Program-made: the position numbers and the translations under genes
In this document: positions 24,901-32,336 of the stretch, in pieces
Numbering within the stretch: the first letter of the stretch is position 1
How the letters are laid out: each line of letters opens with the position of its first letter
Source: Sphingobacterium sp. UBA5670
GTDB taxonomy: Bacteria; Bacteroidota; Bacteroidia; Sphingobacteriales; Sphingobacteriaceae
Direction: 5' to 3'
Length of the DNA stretch: 64,000 nucleotides
NCBI RefSeq assembly: GCF_002420705.1
Contig: NZ_DIIM01000003.1
Location: 346,158 to 410,157 of the forward strand
Notes under the pieces: generated by a model
Seen by the model: the letters and a program-made list of their open reading frames with translations, nothing else
Databases searched by the model: none
What the model was told of the DNA's origin: nothing

Positions 24901-25109
24901 GGATCATTTTTACATCAGCGAAAGGCTTAGTAGATGGCTCTAGCTATCGCTTGCCATCTTGGGGATGTTATACGCTTGATGGTCAGGATCTCGAACAAAC
25001 TGGCGTTACCCCAGATATCCTCGTGAAAAACACAGTCCAAGATCGGATGGAAAATAAAGACCCGCAATTGGAAAGAGCAATAAAAGAAATTCTTGATAAT
25101 ATAAAATAG
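21903..25109 (+). CDS. Tricorn-like S41 family peptidase
   Basis: A large exported peptidase of about 1068 residues from the ATG at 21903, where the signal peptide MIKKLILSTVLAYAGIACAI begins; the earlier frame start at 21840 overlaps the -7 element. The N-terminal half is WD40/TolB-like propeller repeats (HPTLSPDGKEMVFSYEGDLW, ISPDGKWLAFSANQNGNMDV, SFSPDGNYLLF, YWSPDGKYIYFAS). A Lys-rich linker (about residues 545-595) precedes a tricorn C1 domain (MLGELNSSHLGFSS), a PDZ domain (NYVVPNGPAAKKEVDIHEGD) and the S41 catalytic domain (GIILDLRYNTGGNVHDE; INEQSLSDAEM with the likely Ser nucleophile). It probably degrades peptides in the periplasm. A strong terminator follows. Confidence 0.93.
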   Translation: MIKKLILSTVLAYAGIACAIAQQPTFLSHPTLSPDGKEMVFSYEGDLWKVGSQGGVAVRLTGMEGNEINPRISPDGKWLAFSANQNGNMDVYVMPLAGGDIRQLTTHDASDEVDSWSWDSKSLYFTSSRYNRMSAYQVALDGGTATRLFPHVFNYISNVVPTPSGELLFNDSWEGYSSANRKRYKGAFNPDIKSYNPKTKDFQQYTDYIGKDFWPTVDQKGNIFYVSDESNGEYNLYQITGKLKTQLTSFPESIKRPFVAANGSKVAFEKGYQLYIYDVNGKKTIQPSIALNRNQVLGKLKEFNISSNISNFDVSPDGKKMAFVSRGELFVSDIEGKFVRQMPSQGERIMEIKWLKDSKTLLYSQTYQGYQNWFSRSADGKGEVKQLTQDLRNNRDIAFNSDRTKAVYLSGRDEVRTLDLTSLKSQTVVKDEIWAFQNSSPSFSPDGNYLLFTAMRNFEQDIFVHNLKSGQTTNLTNTGVTEAAPYWSPDGKYIYFASNRTKPSYPTGMQNSSIFRMALTNFDQPYRSAKFDELFLIPTKNDTVASKTSTSKKEDDGRKDKKKADTSKVKPVTSPAAEPKKAVLVQLDLEGLRDRIEQVSPAFGTQSDPLLIQKGDKSYLFYSSNHEGKYSTYRTVYELFTPSKTEKVADGGMGQFVEAAGKYFVLSRGTIQKYNLDLNKLDAITISFKFNRDLEKEFNQMFYETWANLEENFYDSNFHGVDWTAVKKKYEKYLQGINDRTDLRILLNDMLGELNSSHLGFSSMGLEERKPFGFVTNEIGVVYDATNPFKINYVVPNGPAAKKEVDIHEGDILVAINGTKLNTHADRDSYFTWPSLEEEIQLTLSRNGKEIQTNIRPVSSAAFRDLLYDQWIRGNRSRVDQLSNNKIAYSHMKNMSDTELQRFLIDMAEQENNKQGIILDLRYNTGGNVHDEVLRFLSQRPYLQWQYRGGKRAPQSNFAPAAKPIVLLINEQSLSDAEMTAAGFKALKLGKIIGNETYRWIIFTSAKGLVDGSSYRLPSWGCYTLDGQDLEQTGVTPDILVKNTVQDRMENKDPQLERAIKEILDNIK

Positions 25110-25140
25110 GGAAGTAAACCACTAGAATTACTTACTCTAA

Positions 25141-25176
25141 ACAGGCTGTCCAACTTTTTCTGGACAGCCTGTTTTT
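25141..25176 (+). terminator. Intrinsic terminator after the Tricorn-like peptidase
   Basis: ACAGGCTGTCCA (25141-25152) pairs with TGGACAGCCTGT (25161-25172), loop ACTTTTTC, then TTTT. Confidence 0.9.
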
Positions 25177-25377
25177 ATAAATACTTTTTTTCTCGGTTTT
25201 TAACGTTTACCTCTTATGTGATTGTGTTTCATCTTATTCTTTCCTATCTAAGCGGTTTAATGGTTATTTTTAATATGAATTTTATTTTAATTAACTGTTT
25301 ATCAACTGTTAATGATTTAGTTGTTCGTAGTGTTGTGCAATCCCCTATTTTCCTGCATCCCTTCTCAAAATATAAAC

Positions 25378-25384
25378 AGGAGGT
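25378..25384 (+). promoter_or_regulatory. Unusually strong Shine-Dalgarno site
   Basis: AGGAGGT followed by AAC and ATG at 25388. Genes in this phylum generally lack such sites, since their ribosomes are reported to sequester the anti-SD sequence. Confidence 0.75.
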
Positions 25385-25387
25385 AAC

Positions 25388-26149
25388 ATGGAAAAAATGA
25401 TATTGCAAGTAAAAGAATCTTGCTCTGCGGAATGGAACAATATGAGCCCACAAGAGCAAGGCCGTTTCTGCGGTCAATGTGAAAAGATAGTTGTTGATTT
25501 TTCACAGATGAATGATCAGGAAATTGTGGATCAAATAAAAAAAGCCAGCAAAGGCTTATGTGGTCGATTTTATGAAGATCAGTTGATGCGCGAATTGGAT
25601 GTTACGCTCTCTTTTTCTAAGAATCCTATTTGGCGAGGAAGGTGGACAGGGATTGCTGCAGGTCTGATGTTGGTCGGATCATTGAGTTTTCAAGCCGCAC
25701 AAGCACAAAACAAATTGACTGGAGAAGTTATTCTTGTGCAAACTAAGCCAAAAAATGATAAGATAAGACAGCAAGGTCGAAGCAATCTATCCGTAAACGA
25801 TGTGCCTGTGTTAAAAGGAAGTCGAGATAGTAGTAAAGTAAGTATAAAGGGTAAAGTTGTTTGTGCTGGAAGTGATGTGAGCATGATGGGAACAGAAGTT
25901 ACCTTAGGAAGCTACCGCACAGAGGTGGATGAAAAAGGATATTTTCAACTATGGGTACCACAATCTTTATTTCAAGTAGATCAAGAGCTTCGTGCCCAAA
26001 TGATCGGCTATAAAACAGTTGTGATTCCACTTAAGAAAGGAGGCAAAGTGCAATTGGATAAGCCTATAGAGATGGAATTTAGACCAATGATTATGGGAAA
26101 GATCGCTGTCCCAAAGACTAAGGATAATATACAGCGAAAGAATAAATAG
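25388..26149 (+). CDS. Membrane-anchored protein with Cys-rich N-terminal module and carboxypeptidase-regulatory-like tail
   Basis: A 253-residue protein of unknown function. Residues 1-62 form a cytoplasmic module with four cysteines (Cys12, Cys28, Cys31, Cys58: SPQEQGRFCGQCEKIVVDFS ... GLCGRF), resembling a small zinc-binding fold. Residues about 86-106 are one membrane span. The rest looks like a CarboxypepD_reg sandwich (SIKGKVVCAGSDVSMMGTEV ... GYKTVVIPL). The layout is like that of an anti-sigma factor or sensor, but no sigma gene is adjacent. The ATG has an AGGAGGT Shine-Dalgarno at 25378-25384, which is rare here and fixes the start. Confidence 0.7.
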   Translation: MEKMILQVKESCSAEWNNMSPQEQGRFCGQCEKIVVDFSQMNDQEIVDQIKKASKGLCGRFYEDQLMRELDVTLSFSKNPIWRGRWTGIAAGLMLVGSLSFQAAQAQNKLTGEVILVQTKPKNDKIRQQGRSNLSVNDVPVLKGSRDSSKVSIKGKVVCAGSDVSMMGTEVTLGSYRTEVDEKGYFQLWVPQSLFQVDQELRAQMIGYKTVVIPLKKGGKVQLDKPIEMEFRPMIMGKIAVPKTKDNIQRKNK

Positions 26150-26286
26150 TTTAAGGGGCTCTCTTCACAGTTCGCTTGTTTATTACAATTGCATCAAAAA
26201 TCTCGCTTGAATGTCACAAAAGTCAAAAAAATATTCTTTTCCACTTGACTTTATCTACGGTGAACCTTACATTTGGATTATCGAAT

Positions 26287-26359
26287 GACTTCGTAGCTCA
26301 GTTGGTAGAGCAACAGACTCTTAATCTGTGGGTCCTGAGTTCGAGCCTCAGCGGGGTCA
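26287..26359 (+). tRNA. tRNA-Lys (CTT)
   Basis: Acceptor GACTTCG pairs with CGGGGTC (two G-U pairs). Anticodon stem CAGAC/TCTG encloses CTCTTAA with anticodon CTT. D-arm GCTCAGTTGGTAGAGC and T-arm CTGAGTTCGAGCCTCAG are canonical. CCA is not encoded. Confidence 0.95.
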
Positions 26360-26364
26360 CTTTC

Positions 26365-26404
26365 AAAAAAGCCATTTTACGGAAGTAGGATGGCTTTTTT
26401 TCTT
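26365..26404 (+). terminator. Intrinsic terminator after tRNA-Lys
   Basis: AAAAAAGCCAT (26365-26375) pairs with ATGGCTTTTTT (26390-26400), continuing into a T run. Confidence 0.85.
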
Positions 26405-26442
26405 AAAAGAAGTTGTTTTAGTTGCTTGGTTGCGTTGTTAAC

Positions 26443-26526
26443 TTTAAATTGTTTCCTCTAGTGTTTCTTCTAGTGTTTATGCTTGGGTTTATGCTTGGGT
26501 TTTGGATAAGGGCTCTCTTTAAGTTT
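26443..26526. repeat. Degenerate 12-bp tandem repeat
   Basis: Seven consecutive 12-bp steps: TTTAAATTGTTT, CCTCTAGTGTTT (26455), CTTCTAGTGTTT (26467), ATGCTTGGGTTT (26479), ATGCTTGGGTTT (26491), TGGATAAGGGCT, CTCTTTAAGTTT. Two units are identical and most end in GTTT. It lies between tRNA-Lys and the receiver gene promoter, in non-coding DNA. Confidence 0.75.
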
Positions 26527-26604
26527 TATTGAATATCGCGTATTATTCCTGCTAGGAAAACATAAAACTCTTTAATCTGTTATTAATTGAGCAAATTTAT
26601 TACG

Positions 26605-26612
26605 TAAATTTG
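26605..26612 (+). promoter_or_regulatory. Bacteroidota -7 element of the lone receiver gene
   Basis: TAAATTTG fits TAnnTTTG and lies 19 bp before the ATG at 26632; a TTG at 26587-26589 could be the -33 part. Confidence 0.55.
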
Positions 26613-26631
26613 TATTTCAGACGATAAGCTT

Positions 26632-27096
26632 ATGGAAGACAAGAAGATTTCGATATTGTACGTTGATGACGAAGAAAACAATTTGTTTTCTTTTAAAGCG
26701 ACATTTCGACTAAAGTATAAAGTGTTTACGGCAATAAGCGGTGCCGATGCAATCGATATTGTCAAAAACAACGAAATACATATTATCATTACTGATCAAC
26801 GGATGCCAGAAATGACTGGTGTGGAGTTTTTGGAAGAAATTATCAAGATTAATGCAGCCCCAATGCGTATCCTTCTGACGGGATATACAGACATGGCAGC
26901 CGTTGTTGATGCTGTCAATAAAGGGAAAATCTTTCATTATCTCAATAAGCCTTGGAGTGAAGAGGAACTTGATCAGACGATACAACGCGCTTATGAAGTC
27001 TATGCTGAGCGTCAAAAGATTGTGGAGACCAATTCTCAGCTCGAGACTTCTAATGATCAATTGGAGTTTTTACTTCGTCAGAAGCTACTTTCCTAA
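26632..27096 (+). CDS. Single-domain response regulator (receiver) with coiled-coil tail
   Basis: A 154-residue receiver. Acidic pair in LYVDDEENN, phosphoacceptor Asp55 in IITDQRMPEMTG, Thr in ILLTGYTDM and Lys in HYLNKPWSEEEL are all present, as in RpfG-type receivers whose output normally is HD-GYP or GGDEF. Here only a helical coiled-coil tail (about residues 120-150) follows, so output must be by protein contact. It is closely similar to the receiver of the REC-HK gene that converges with it (both have DAVNKG..F..KPW), so the pair likely belongs to one phosphorelay. Confidence 0.92.
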   Translation: MEDKKISILYVDDEENNLFSFKATFRLKYKVFTAISGADAIDIVKNNEIHIIITDQRMPEMTGVEFLEEIIKINAAPMRILLTGYTDMAAVVDAVNKGKIFHYLNKPWSEEELDQTIQRAYEVYAERQKIVETNSQLETSNDQLEFLLRQKLLS

Positions 27097-27125
27097 AAAA
27101 TTCTAATTTTAGGAAAGTTAACTTT
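27087..27125 (+). terminator. Hairpin terminator at the end of the lone receiver gene
   Basis: ACTTTCCTAAAA (27087-27098) pairs with TTTTAGGAAAGT (27107-27118), followed by TAACTTTTG. It overlaps the stop codon region. Confidence 0.65.
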
Positions 27126-27194
27126 TGTTCAAATGTCTGCTTAAGTTATAATAGTTCTCACTCGTTCCCCCCGCATACACTAGCCATGAGGGGC

Positions 27195-28280
27195 TTACTT
27201 GCTCGGTATGACGACTGTAAATGTGGTACCCTGATTTGGTTGTGATTGCACGTAAATTTTCCCTTGTAGTTTCAAGAGTGCGTTCTGAACATTATAGAGT
27301 CCAAATCCCATTCCCTTCGCTTGGTCACTGGCTCTAAAGAATAGTTTGAAGATATCTTCTACATACTCTGGCGATATACCTATTCCGTTGTCACTTACAT
27401 TAATTTTAGCTTTACGTTCTGACACAGAGACTGATAGTTTGACGAATTGATTTTCCTGTCCTTTACGTTGGTATTTAAAAGCATTAGAGAGAAGATTATG
27501 CAAAATCAGTTCTAGAAGAGCTTTGTCCCCACTAAAAATTTCCTTTTGATCCACTGAAATTTCAAAAGCAATATCTTTATTTTGCGTGTACATGCTGTAA
27601 AACTGGCGTATGTTGCTAAAGAGTTCTTCGAAATTTATCTCGGATAGCATGAGTTCTCCCCTTCTCAAGAGATAATAGTCCCGTAGGCTGTCAATATAGG
27701 CATCTAAACTGACCAATGAACTATCCATTAGAGATAGCAATTCATGAATACGGTCTATGCTGTCAAACTCTAATCCAAGTTTCACTGCCGAAAGAACCCC
27801 TGTCAAAGGGTCACGAAGATCATGACTAACACTGTACGCAAACTTATCCAATTCATCATAAGCTTTTTGTAGCTCCTGATTTTTAACTTCCAGCATGGAG
27901 TTGGCTACATAAAATTTATTTGCTTCTTCTATCGCGGAAACGATTTCTTCATTCATCCAAGGTTTTCTGACAAACCTAAATATGTGGCCCTTATTAACTG
28001 CATCGATTACAGTTTCCATATTGGCATAGGCCGTTAAAAGAATACGGATCGGTTTTGGGAAATCTTTTTTGATGCGGTGTAAAAAGTCTATACCCATCTC
28101 ATCAGGCATGCGCTGGTCACAGAAGATAATACGGATATCAGGATGAGTACGAAGTATCGTTTCGGCCTCACTCGTATTGGACGCTGTATGGATAGCATAA
28201 TCGTATCTAAAGTTCGCTTTAAAGCTAACCAAATTGTTTACTTCGTCATCGATATATAATATTTCAAGCTCCCTCTGCAT
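27195..28280 (-). CDS. Receiver-histidine kinase hybrid (REC-HisKA-HATPase)
   Basis: A 361-residue cytoplasmic protein with the receiver first: DDE at 11-13, phosphoacceptor Asp55 (FCDQRMPDEMG), Lys106 (FVRKPWMN). A coiled linker (about 125-147) leads to a HisKA domain with His153 (SVSHDLRDPLTGVLS) and an HATPase_c domain with N-box LHNLLSNAFKYQ, G1 VSDNGIGISPEY and G2 KGMGFGLYNV. It probably receives phosphate and passes it on, or its kinase activity is gated by receiver phosphorylation. It is the last gene of the GNAT-methyltransferase-7TMR operon, 83 bp after the sensor kinase, and faces the lone receiver gene. Confidence 0.93.
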   Translation of the reverse strand: MQRELEILYIDDEVNNLVSFKANFRYDYAIHTASNTSEAETILRTHPDIRIIFCDQRMPDEMGIDFLHRIKKDFPKPIRILLTAYANMETVIDAVNKGHIFRFVRKPWMNEEIVSAIEEANKFYVANSMLEVKNQELQKAYDELDKFAYSVSHDLRDPLTGVLSAVKLGLEFDSIDRIHELLSLMDSSLVSLDAYIDSLRDYYLLRRGELMLSEINFEELFSNIRQFYSMYTQNKDIAFEISVDQKEIFSGDKALLELILHNLLSNAFKYQRKGQENQFVKLSVSVSERKAKINVSDNGIGISPEYVEDIFKLFFRASDQAKGMGFGLYNVQNALLKLQGKIYVQSQPNQGTTFTVVIPSK

Positions 28281-28362
28281 AATTTTACTATATGGTTTAT
28301 TCCCTTACAAAAGATATGAAAAAATAATAGTTAATTGAACTATTTTAAGTTTAATCGTGGTA

Positions 28363-30513
28363 CTAATTGCTTTGTTGAATAGGAATGATAAGTGTAAAAC
28401 TTGTACCCTGTCCTACTTCTGAATCTACAATAATTCGACCATGATGTTTCGCAATGGTATTATAGGCAATGGACATTCCCAAACCCGTACCCTCTCCCAC
28501 ATCTTTCGTAGTAAAAAAGGGTTCGAATATCCGTTCATGGATTTCTTTCGGAATCCCGATACCATTGTCTGCAATTTTGATATACACAGACGCATTGTCT
28601 TCGGAGACACCTGTCTCAATCCATAGTTTACCACCAACATCGTGATTAAACTTCTTATTTACGGCGTAAATAGCATTTGTCACAATATTCAGGAAGACCT
28701 GGTTAAGTTTTCCGGCATGACATTCAACCTTGGGCATATCACCATAAACCTTATCAACTTCTATTGTGTTATTTAATAAGCTATTGAGGATAACCATTGT
28801 TGATCCTAGCCCCTCATTTAGATCTGCAAATTTTAACGTATCCTCGTCAACGCGAGAAAAGATCCGTAAGCTCTTTACTATTTCAGCGGTCCGGTGAGCA
28901 CCATCGTGCATCCCCTTTAATAGAAAATCAACTTCCGTTTTCAGATAATCAATATCCAGATCATCTTTGAACTTCTTGATTTGAGTTTGTTTTTCTGCAT
29001 CAGATATACCATCTTTAAAAGCTATGCGTTCTACTTCCTCCAGGGTTTCCCATATCATCTTGATATCGCGTTTTAAAGGCGCGACATTCGACGTAACAAA
29101 GTTAATCGGGTTGTTAATCTCATGGGCGACTCCTGCTGTCAATTGACCAAGTGAGGCCATCTTCTCCGCTTCGACAAGCTGAGACTGTGTTTCCTTCAAG
29201 TGAGTAAGCGTGGTTTGCAGGGACTCGTTAGATTCTGTTAATTCACGTGTACGCTCATTTACTTTTTGCTCCAATACAATATTTTGTTCACGTATCAGTC
29301 TTTCGTTTTCTAGTGAAATCGCTAATTCTCTGACTTGTGATGCTTCTTTCTCTTCTTTTAAAATATTAATACTATAGGCTAGACCGAAAGACAATAAGGC
29401 CATCTCCACAACAGATGCAATTTGTACAGAATTGCTGGTAAAATCGCTATACTTTAAGATGCCATAATCTTTTAAAAGAAATATGACAGAACCCAACAGC
29501 AAGATTGTCCAGCCATACACAAAATATTTGGCAGGTTTATAACCATTTATCATCACACGATAAGATAGGTAAAGGACAAATAAAGACCCCGCTCCTGTTG
29601 TTAGCTGCATCACCATGAAGGCCGGTTGTGTCAGGTTGAATAGTGTAAGAAGGCTGCCAACGACAAAAAGGACGATAAAAACAGTAATTACACGTCTTGA
29701 CTGAGGAGCGTTTTTTTGTAATTGAAGAAATGAATCTGCAAAAAGCAGCGCGCATAATCCGGATAAACAGCCAAAGATAATAGGACCCTTTGTTGCAAAG
29801 TAAGTCCAATTTGGCCACAAATATTGAAAACTGTAACCTTTAATGCCCATTTGTGTTATTCCTGCACAAAGAACATAAAGGACATAATACAGATAGCCCC
29901 TTTCACGAACAGAGAAAAATAGGAATAAATTGTATATCGCCATAATGCCGACAATACCAATATAGATGCCGCTTAACAAACTGTCGTCATTCATCTCTTT
30001 TAAGAAACTGCGCTCGTTGCTTAAATAAATCGGGAGAATAATCTGTTCGGTACTTTTGACGCGAAGAAAAAAGATGGTCTTCTCGTTTCCAGGTAATTGA
30101 ATGTCGAATGCGTAATTAGGAACTTTATATTTTCTAGTCGAAAAAGATTGATGTTCGCCCAGCTTGATCGATTTATAACTCCCATTTGATGATGGTGCAA
30201 AAAGTTCGACTTCATCCAGCAGAGGGTAGGCAATTTCAAGCAAGAGTTCAAGTTTCTCTTTGCCCTTATTGGTCACAGGCAATCGAAACCAGATATCAGC
30301 GGGAGATATACCCAAATTGGGAACCTTGCTTTCCAAAGCCTGAAAGGAAGCTGCCGAGGTATCTGCAAAGTCGGGTTCTCCCTGTCCTGTATAACGCTCC
30401 AAGCCATATCCAATCAACGTGCGCTGTGTCGAATGGTCGATAATAACCTCTCCAAAACATGTTGAACTGCATGTAACAATAAATAGGAAGATCAAGTTAA
30501 GCCAGCATTTCAT
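28363..30513 (-). CDS. 7TMR-DISM sensor histidine kinase
   Basis: A 716-residue inner-membrane sensor (ATG at 30513; a GTG three bases earlier is possible). The signal peptide ends about residue 22. A periplasmic 7TMR-DISMED2 domain (about 28-165) is of the carbohydrate-binding-like beta fold. Seven spans (about 183-385) follow, then a coiled coil (388-450), a HisKA-like region with the phosphorylated His in ASLGQLTAGVAHEINNPINF, and HATPase_c (FLNIVTNAIYAV, ADNGIGIP, GEGTGLGMSIAYNTI). It should sense an external ligand. It lies 10 bp after the methyltransferase gene, which suggests that the ligand or signal relates to the two enzymes upstream. Confidence 0.93.
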   Translation of the reverse strand: MKCWLNLIFLFIVTCSSTCFGEVIIDHSTQRTLIGYGLERYTGQGEPDFADTSAASFQALESKVPNLGISPADIWFRLPVTNKGKEKLELLLEIAYPLLDEVELFAPSSNGSYKSIKLGEHQSFSTRKYKVPNYAFDIQLPGNEKTIFFLRVKSTEQIILPIYLSNERSFLKEMNDDSLLSGIYIGIVGIMAIYNLFLFFSVRERGYLYYVLYVLCAGITQMGIKGYSFQYLWPNWTYFATKGPIIFGCLSGLCALLFADSFLQLQKNAPQSRRVITVFIVLFVVGSLLTLFNLTQPAFMVMQLTTGAGSLFVLYLSYRVMINGYKPAKYFVYGWTILLLGSVIFLLKDYGILKYSDFTSNSVQIASVVEMALLSFGLAYSINILKEEKEASQVRELAISLENERLIREQNIVLEQKVNERTRELTESNESLQTTLTHLKETQSQLVEAEKMASLGQLTAGVAHEINNPINFVTSNVAPLKRDIKMIWETLEEVERIAFKDGISDAEKQTQIKKFKDDLDIDYLKTEVDFLLKGMHDGAHRTAEIVKSLRIFSRVDEDTLKFADLNEGLGSTMVILNSLLNNTIEVDKVYGDMPKVECHAGKLNQVFLNIVTNAIYAVNKKFNHDVGGKLWIETGVSEDNASVYIKIADNGIGIPKEIHERIFEPFFTTKDVGEGTGLGMSIAYNTIAKHHGRIIVDSEVGQGTSFTLIIPIQQSN

Positions 30514-30523
30514 CACTATAGTG

Positions 30524-31288
30524 CTATTTTTTTGCTTCAGCTATAACTAAATTCATAGAAACAAGGAAACAACCTGCTTCATCCGCTTGGTCTAATGTTT
30601 TTTGAAATTCTTCCATTTCAGCTACGCTCAATTTCTCTTTTTCGACCATCTCCAACAGAATTTTATCTAGGAAAAGGTAGCGATTGGCCTCCTCTTTCGA
30701 ACGTGTCACCATACAGAAAGTCTGCAATTGAACCTGCTTAAAGCCCTGAGCCAATAAGTTTGAGGTCAATTTATTCCCAGCCCAGCCGTTATTAACTTTT
30801 TCCTCTGTCAAATAATGGCATATCTTAGCCTCAATGTCAACATGCTTGCTATAAAACGTCAGACTATTCCAAATTGTCTCAACGATTACCAGGGGTTGAC
30901 CTTCACGCAAAACACGGTGAACTTCGGCAAACATTTTTTGTGGTTCCAGCAGGTGCTGTACAACACGCTCCATTCTTATTCCAGAAATAGAATTGTCTGT
31001 AAAGCTAAGCTGATAAACCTCGCCCTGAACAAAGTCCACGTTTTTCACTTCTGTACTGCTCGTTTTGGCATGTTCTATTAAGGCCTTGTCATGATCTAAT
31101 CCGACGACGAGAACATTATGCCCGAGCATATTTGCCAGGTTGATGGCATCCATACCCGTACCACAACCAAGATCGACAACTACGCCCTCTTTAATGGTAT
31201 TGAACGGGGTATATGAATGTATTTTTAACTGTTTAAGAAAATCGCCAGTATCCATTAAATAGCCGGCACCATAATGTTTTGTGTCCAT
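30524..31288 (-). CDS. Class I SAM-dependent methyltransferase (UbiE/Methyltransf_11-like)
   Basis: A 254-residue soluble enzyme. Motif I is GVVVDLGCGTGMDAINLANM (about residues 34-53), then the acidic motif VVGLDHDKALIEHAK, the VQGEVYQLSFTDNSI segment and MERVVQHLLEPQKMFAEVHR. The C-terminal half (about 140-254) is a helical lid that would select the substrate, which cannot be read; small molecules are typical for this group. Its ATG overlaps the stop of the GNAT-like gene by one base (TAATG), so the two are translationally coupled and probably act on one pathway. Confidence 0.9.
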   Translation of the reverse strand: MDTKHYGAGYLMDTGDFLKQLKIHSYTPFNTIKEGVVVDLGCGTGMDAINLANMLGHNVLVVGLDHDKALIEHAKTSSTEVKNVDFVQGEVYQLSFTDNSISGIRMERVVQHLLEPQKMFAEVHRVLREGQPLVIVETIWNSLTFYSKHVDIEAKICHYLTEEKVNNGWAGNKLTSNLLAQGFKQVQLQTFCMVTRSKEEANRYLFLDKILLEMVEKEKLSVAEMEEFQKTLDQADEAGCFLVSMNLVIAEAKK

Positions 31289-32127
31289 TACAAAATATTT
31301 AAATTACGATCATCTGGTCTATGATCTAATGATGTATGTTTCAGATTTTTAATAATCTCGTTTAAATCCCATTGATCGAGATTGGGAATATCGATTTGAT
31401 AGTGGATCTCGATCTCCTTATTCCGCAAAGTTTCTATGCGGACAATATTGGAATTATTACGTAGGGACAAAATTGCTTCTTTATTTTCTTGATCGGCTTC
31501 TGTCAAGGTGTCTAAATTTCGCATGATCATCACTGTGGCCAATAAATCCAATTTAGGATAATAGAAAGTACCGTTATTTCCAACGCTTGTATCAATTCGG
31601 TAGCCTACACTTTCTGCTAATTTCACTGTATAAGGCGCACATAAAGCAAACAGCGATTTAATGCCAACCTGTGTACTGATTGCTGCACCAGCTCTTGTTA
31701 AAAATATGCTCCCAATGCCATATCCAGCAATTTCCCTAGAGTTCCATAGACCACAGCCTTCACCAGTCCCCTGTTGCGCATAATCATAAACAAGGTCTAA
31801 GATTTTAGCATCCATCGCTCCCGTAGCCTGTTCAATCGGAAGTGGTTCGCTCCCTCCAGACACGTGAATACGTACGCCACCATAGACTTTATCGCCATCT
31901 AGTGATTCGACGATCAGTACGAATGAGGCGGGATTGTACATCCAGTCATTTTTCGAAGAAGTTACTTTCTTTACGCCTATAGCGGTTAACACGTGAGCGT
32001 GTCCCTCTATGAATCGTTCACAGGTTTGGGGATCGTCGATAGCCCGAAATGCTCTTAGTCTTACTACTGGACGTCCGTCGTTAAATAATAATGCCACCGA
32101 ATGCTTTGATTTATCGTTTAAACGCAA
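31288..32127 (-). CDS. GNAT/N-acyltransferase-like protein heading a sensor-kinase operon
   Basis: A 279-residue protein that starts at a non-ATG codon: TTG at 32127 (in-frame stop 9 bases upstream), or GTG at 32097; the first Met is residue 63. The middle looks like a GNAT acyltransferase: strand VYGGVRIHVSG (about 81-91), then EIAGYGIGSIFLTRAGAAIS (132-151), GIKSLFALCAPYTVKLAESV (155-174) and GYRID, the usual order of acetyl-CoA loop, helix and late strand. I do not recognise a closer family; acyl-amino-acid or autoinducer synthases share this arrangement. The C-terminus (210-279) is polar. It is the first gene of the four-gene signalling operon and is coupled to the methyltransferase. Confidence 0.6.
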   Translation of the reverse strand: MRLNDKSKHSVALLFNDGRPVVRLRAFRAIDDPQTCERFIEGHAHVLTAIGVKKVTSSKNDWMYNPASFVLIVESLDGDKVYGGVRIHVSGGSEPLPIEQATGAMDAKILDLVYDYAQQGTGEGCGLWNSREIAGYGIGSIFLTRAGAAISTQVGIKSLFALCAPYTVKLAESVGYRIDTSVGNNGTFYYPKLDLLATVMIMRNLDTLTEADQENKEAILSLRNNSNIVRIETLRNKEIEIHYQIDIPNLDQWDLNEIIKNLKHTSLDHRPDDRNLNIL

Positions 32128-32336
32128 AACTAATCAATTAAATGCAAAGCTGTTTACTCTTCAAATAAATTATACTGTAATGCAACCGCCTGCATCTTGT
32201 GATGGTAAAAATTGTTTGATTCCTTTTTCACCTTGAAGAGCCAAAATAGCCCGTTTTAACTGATGTCGTCGAAAATATATTTTATCATTGCGATCAAATA
32301 TATTTTCGATATACAATAAATTCAGCGTTGGATATG

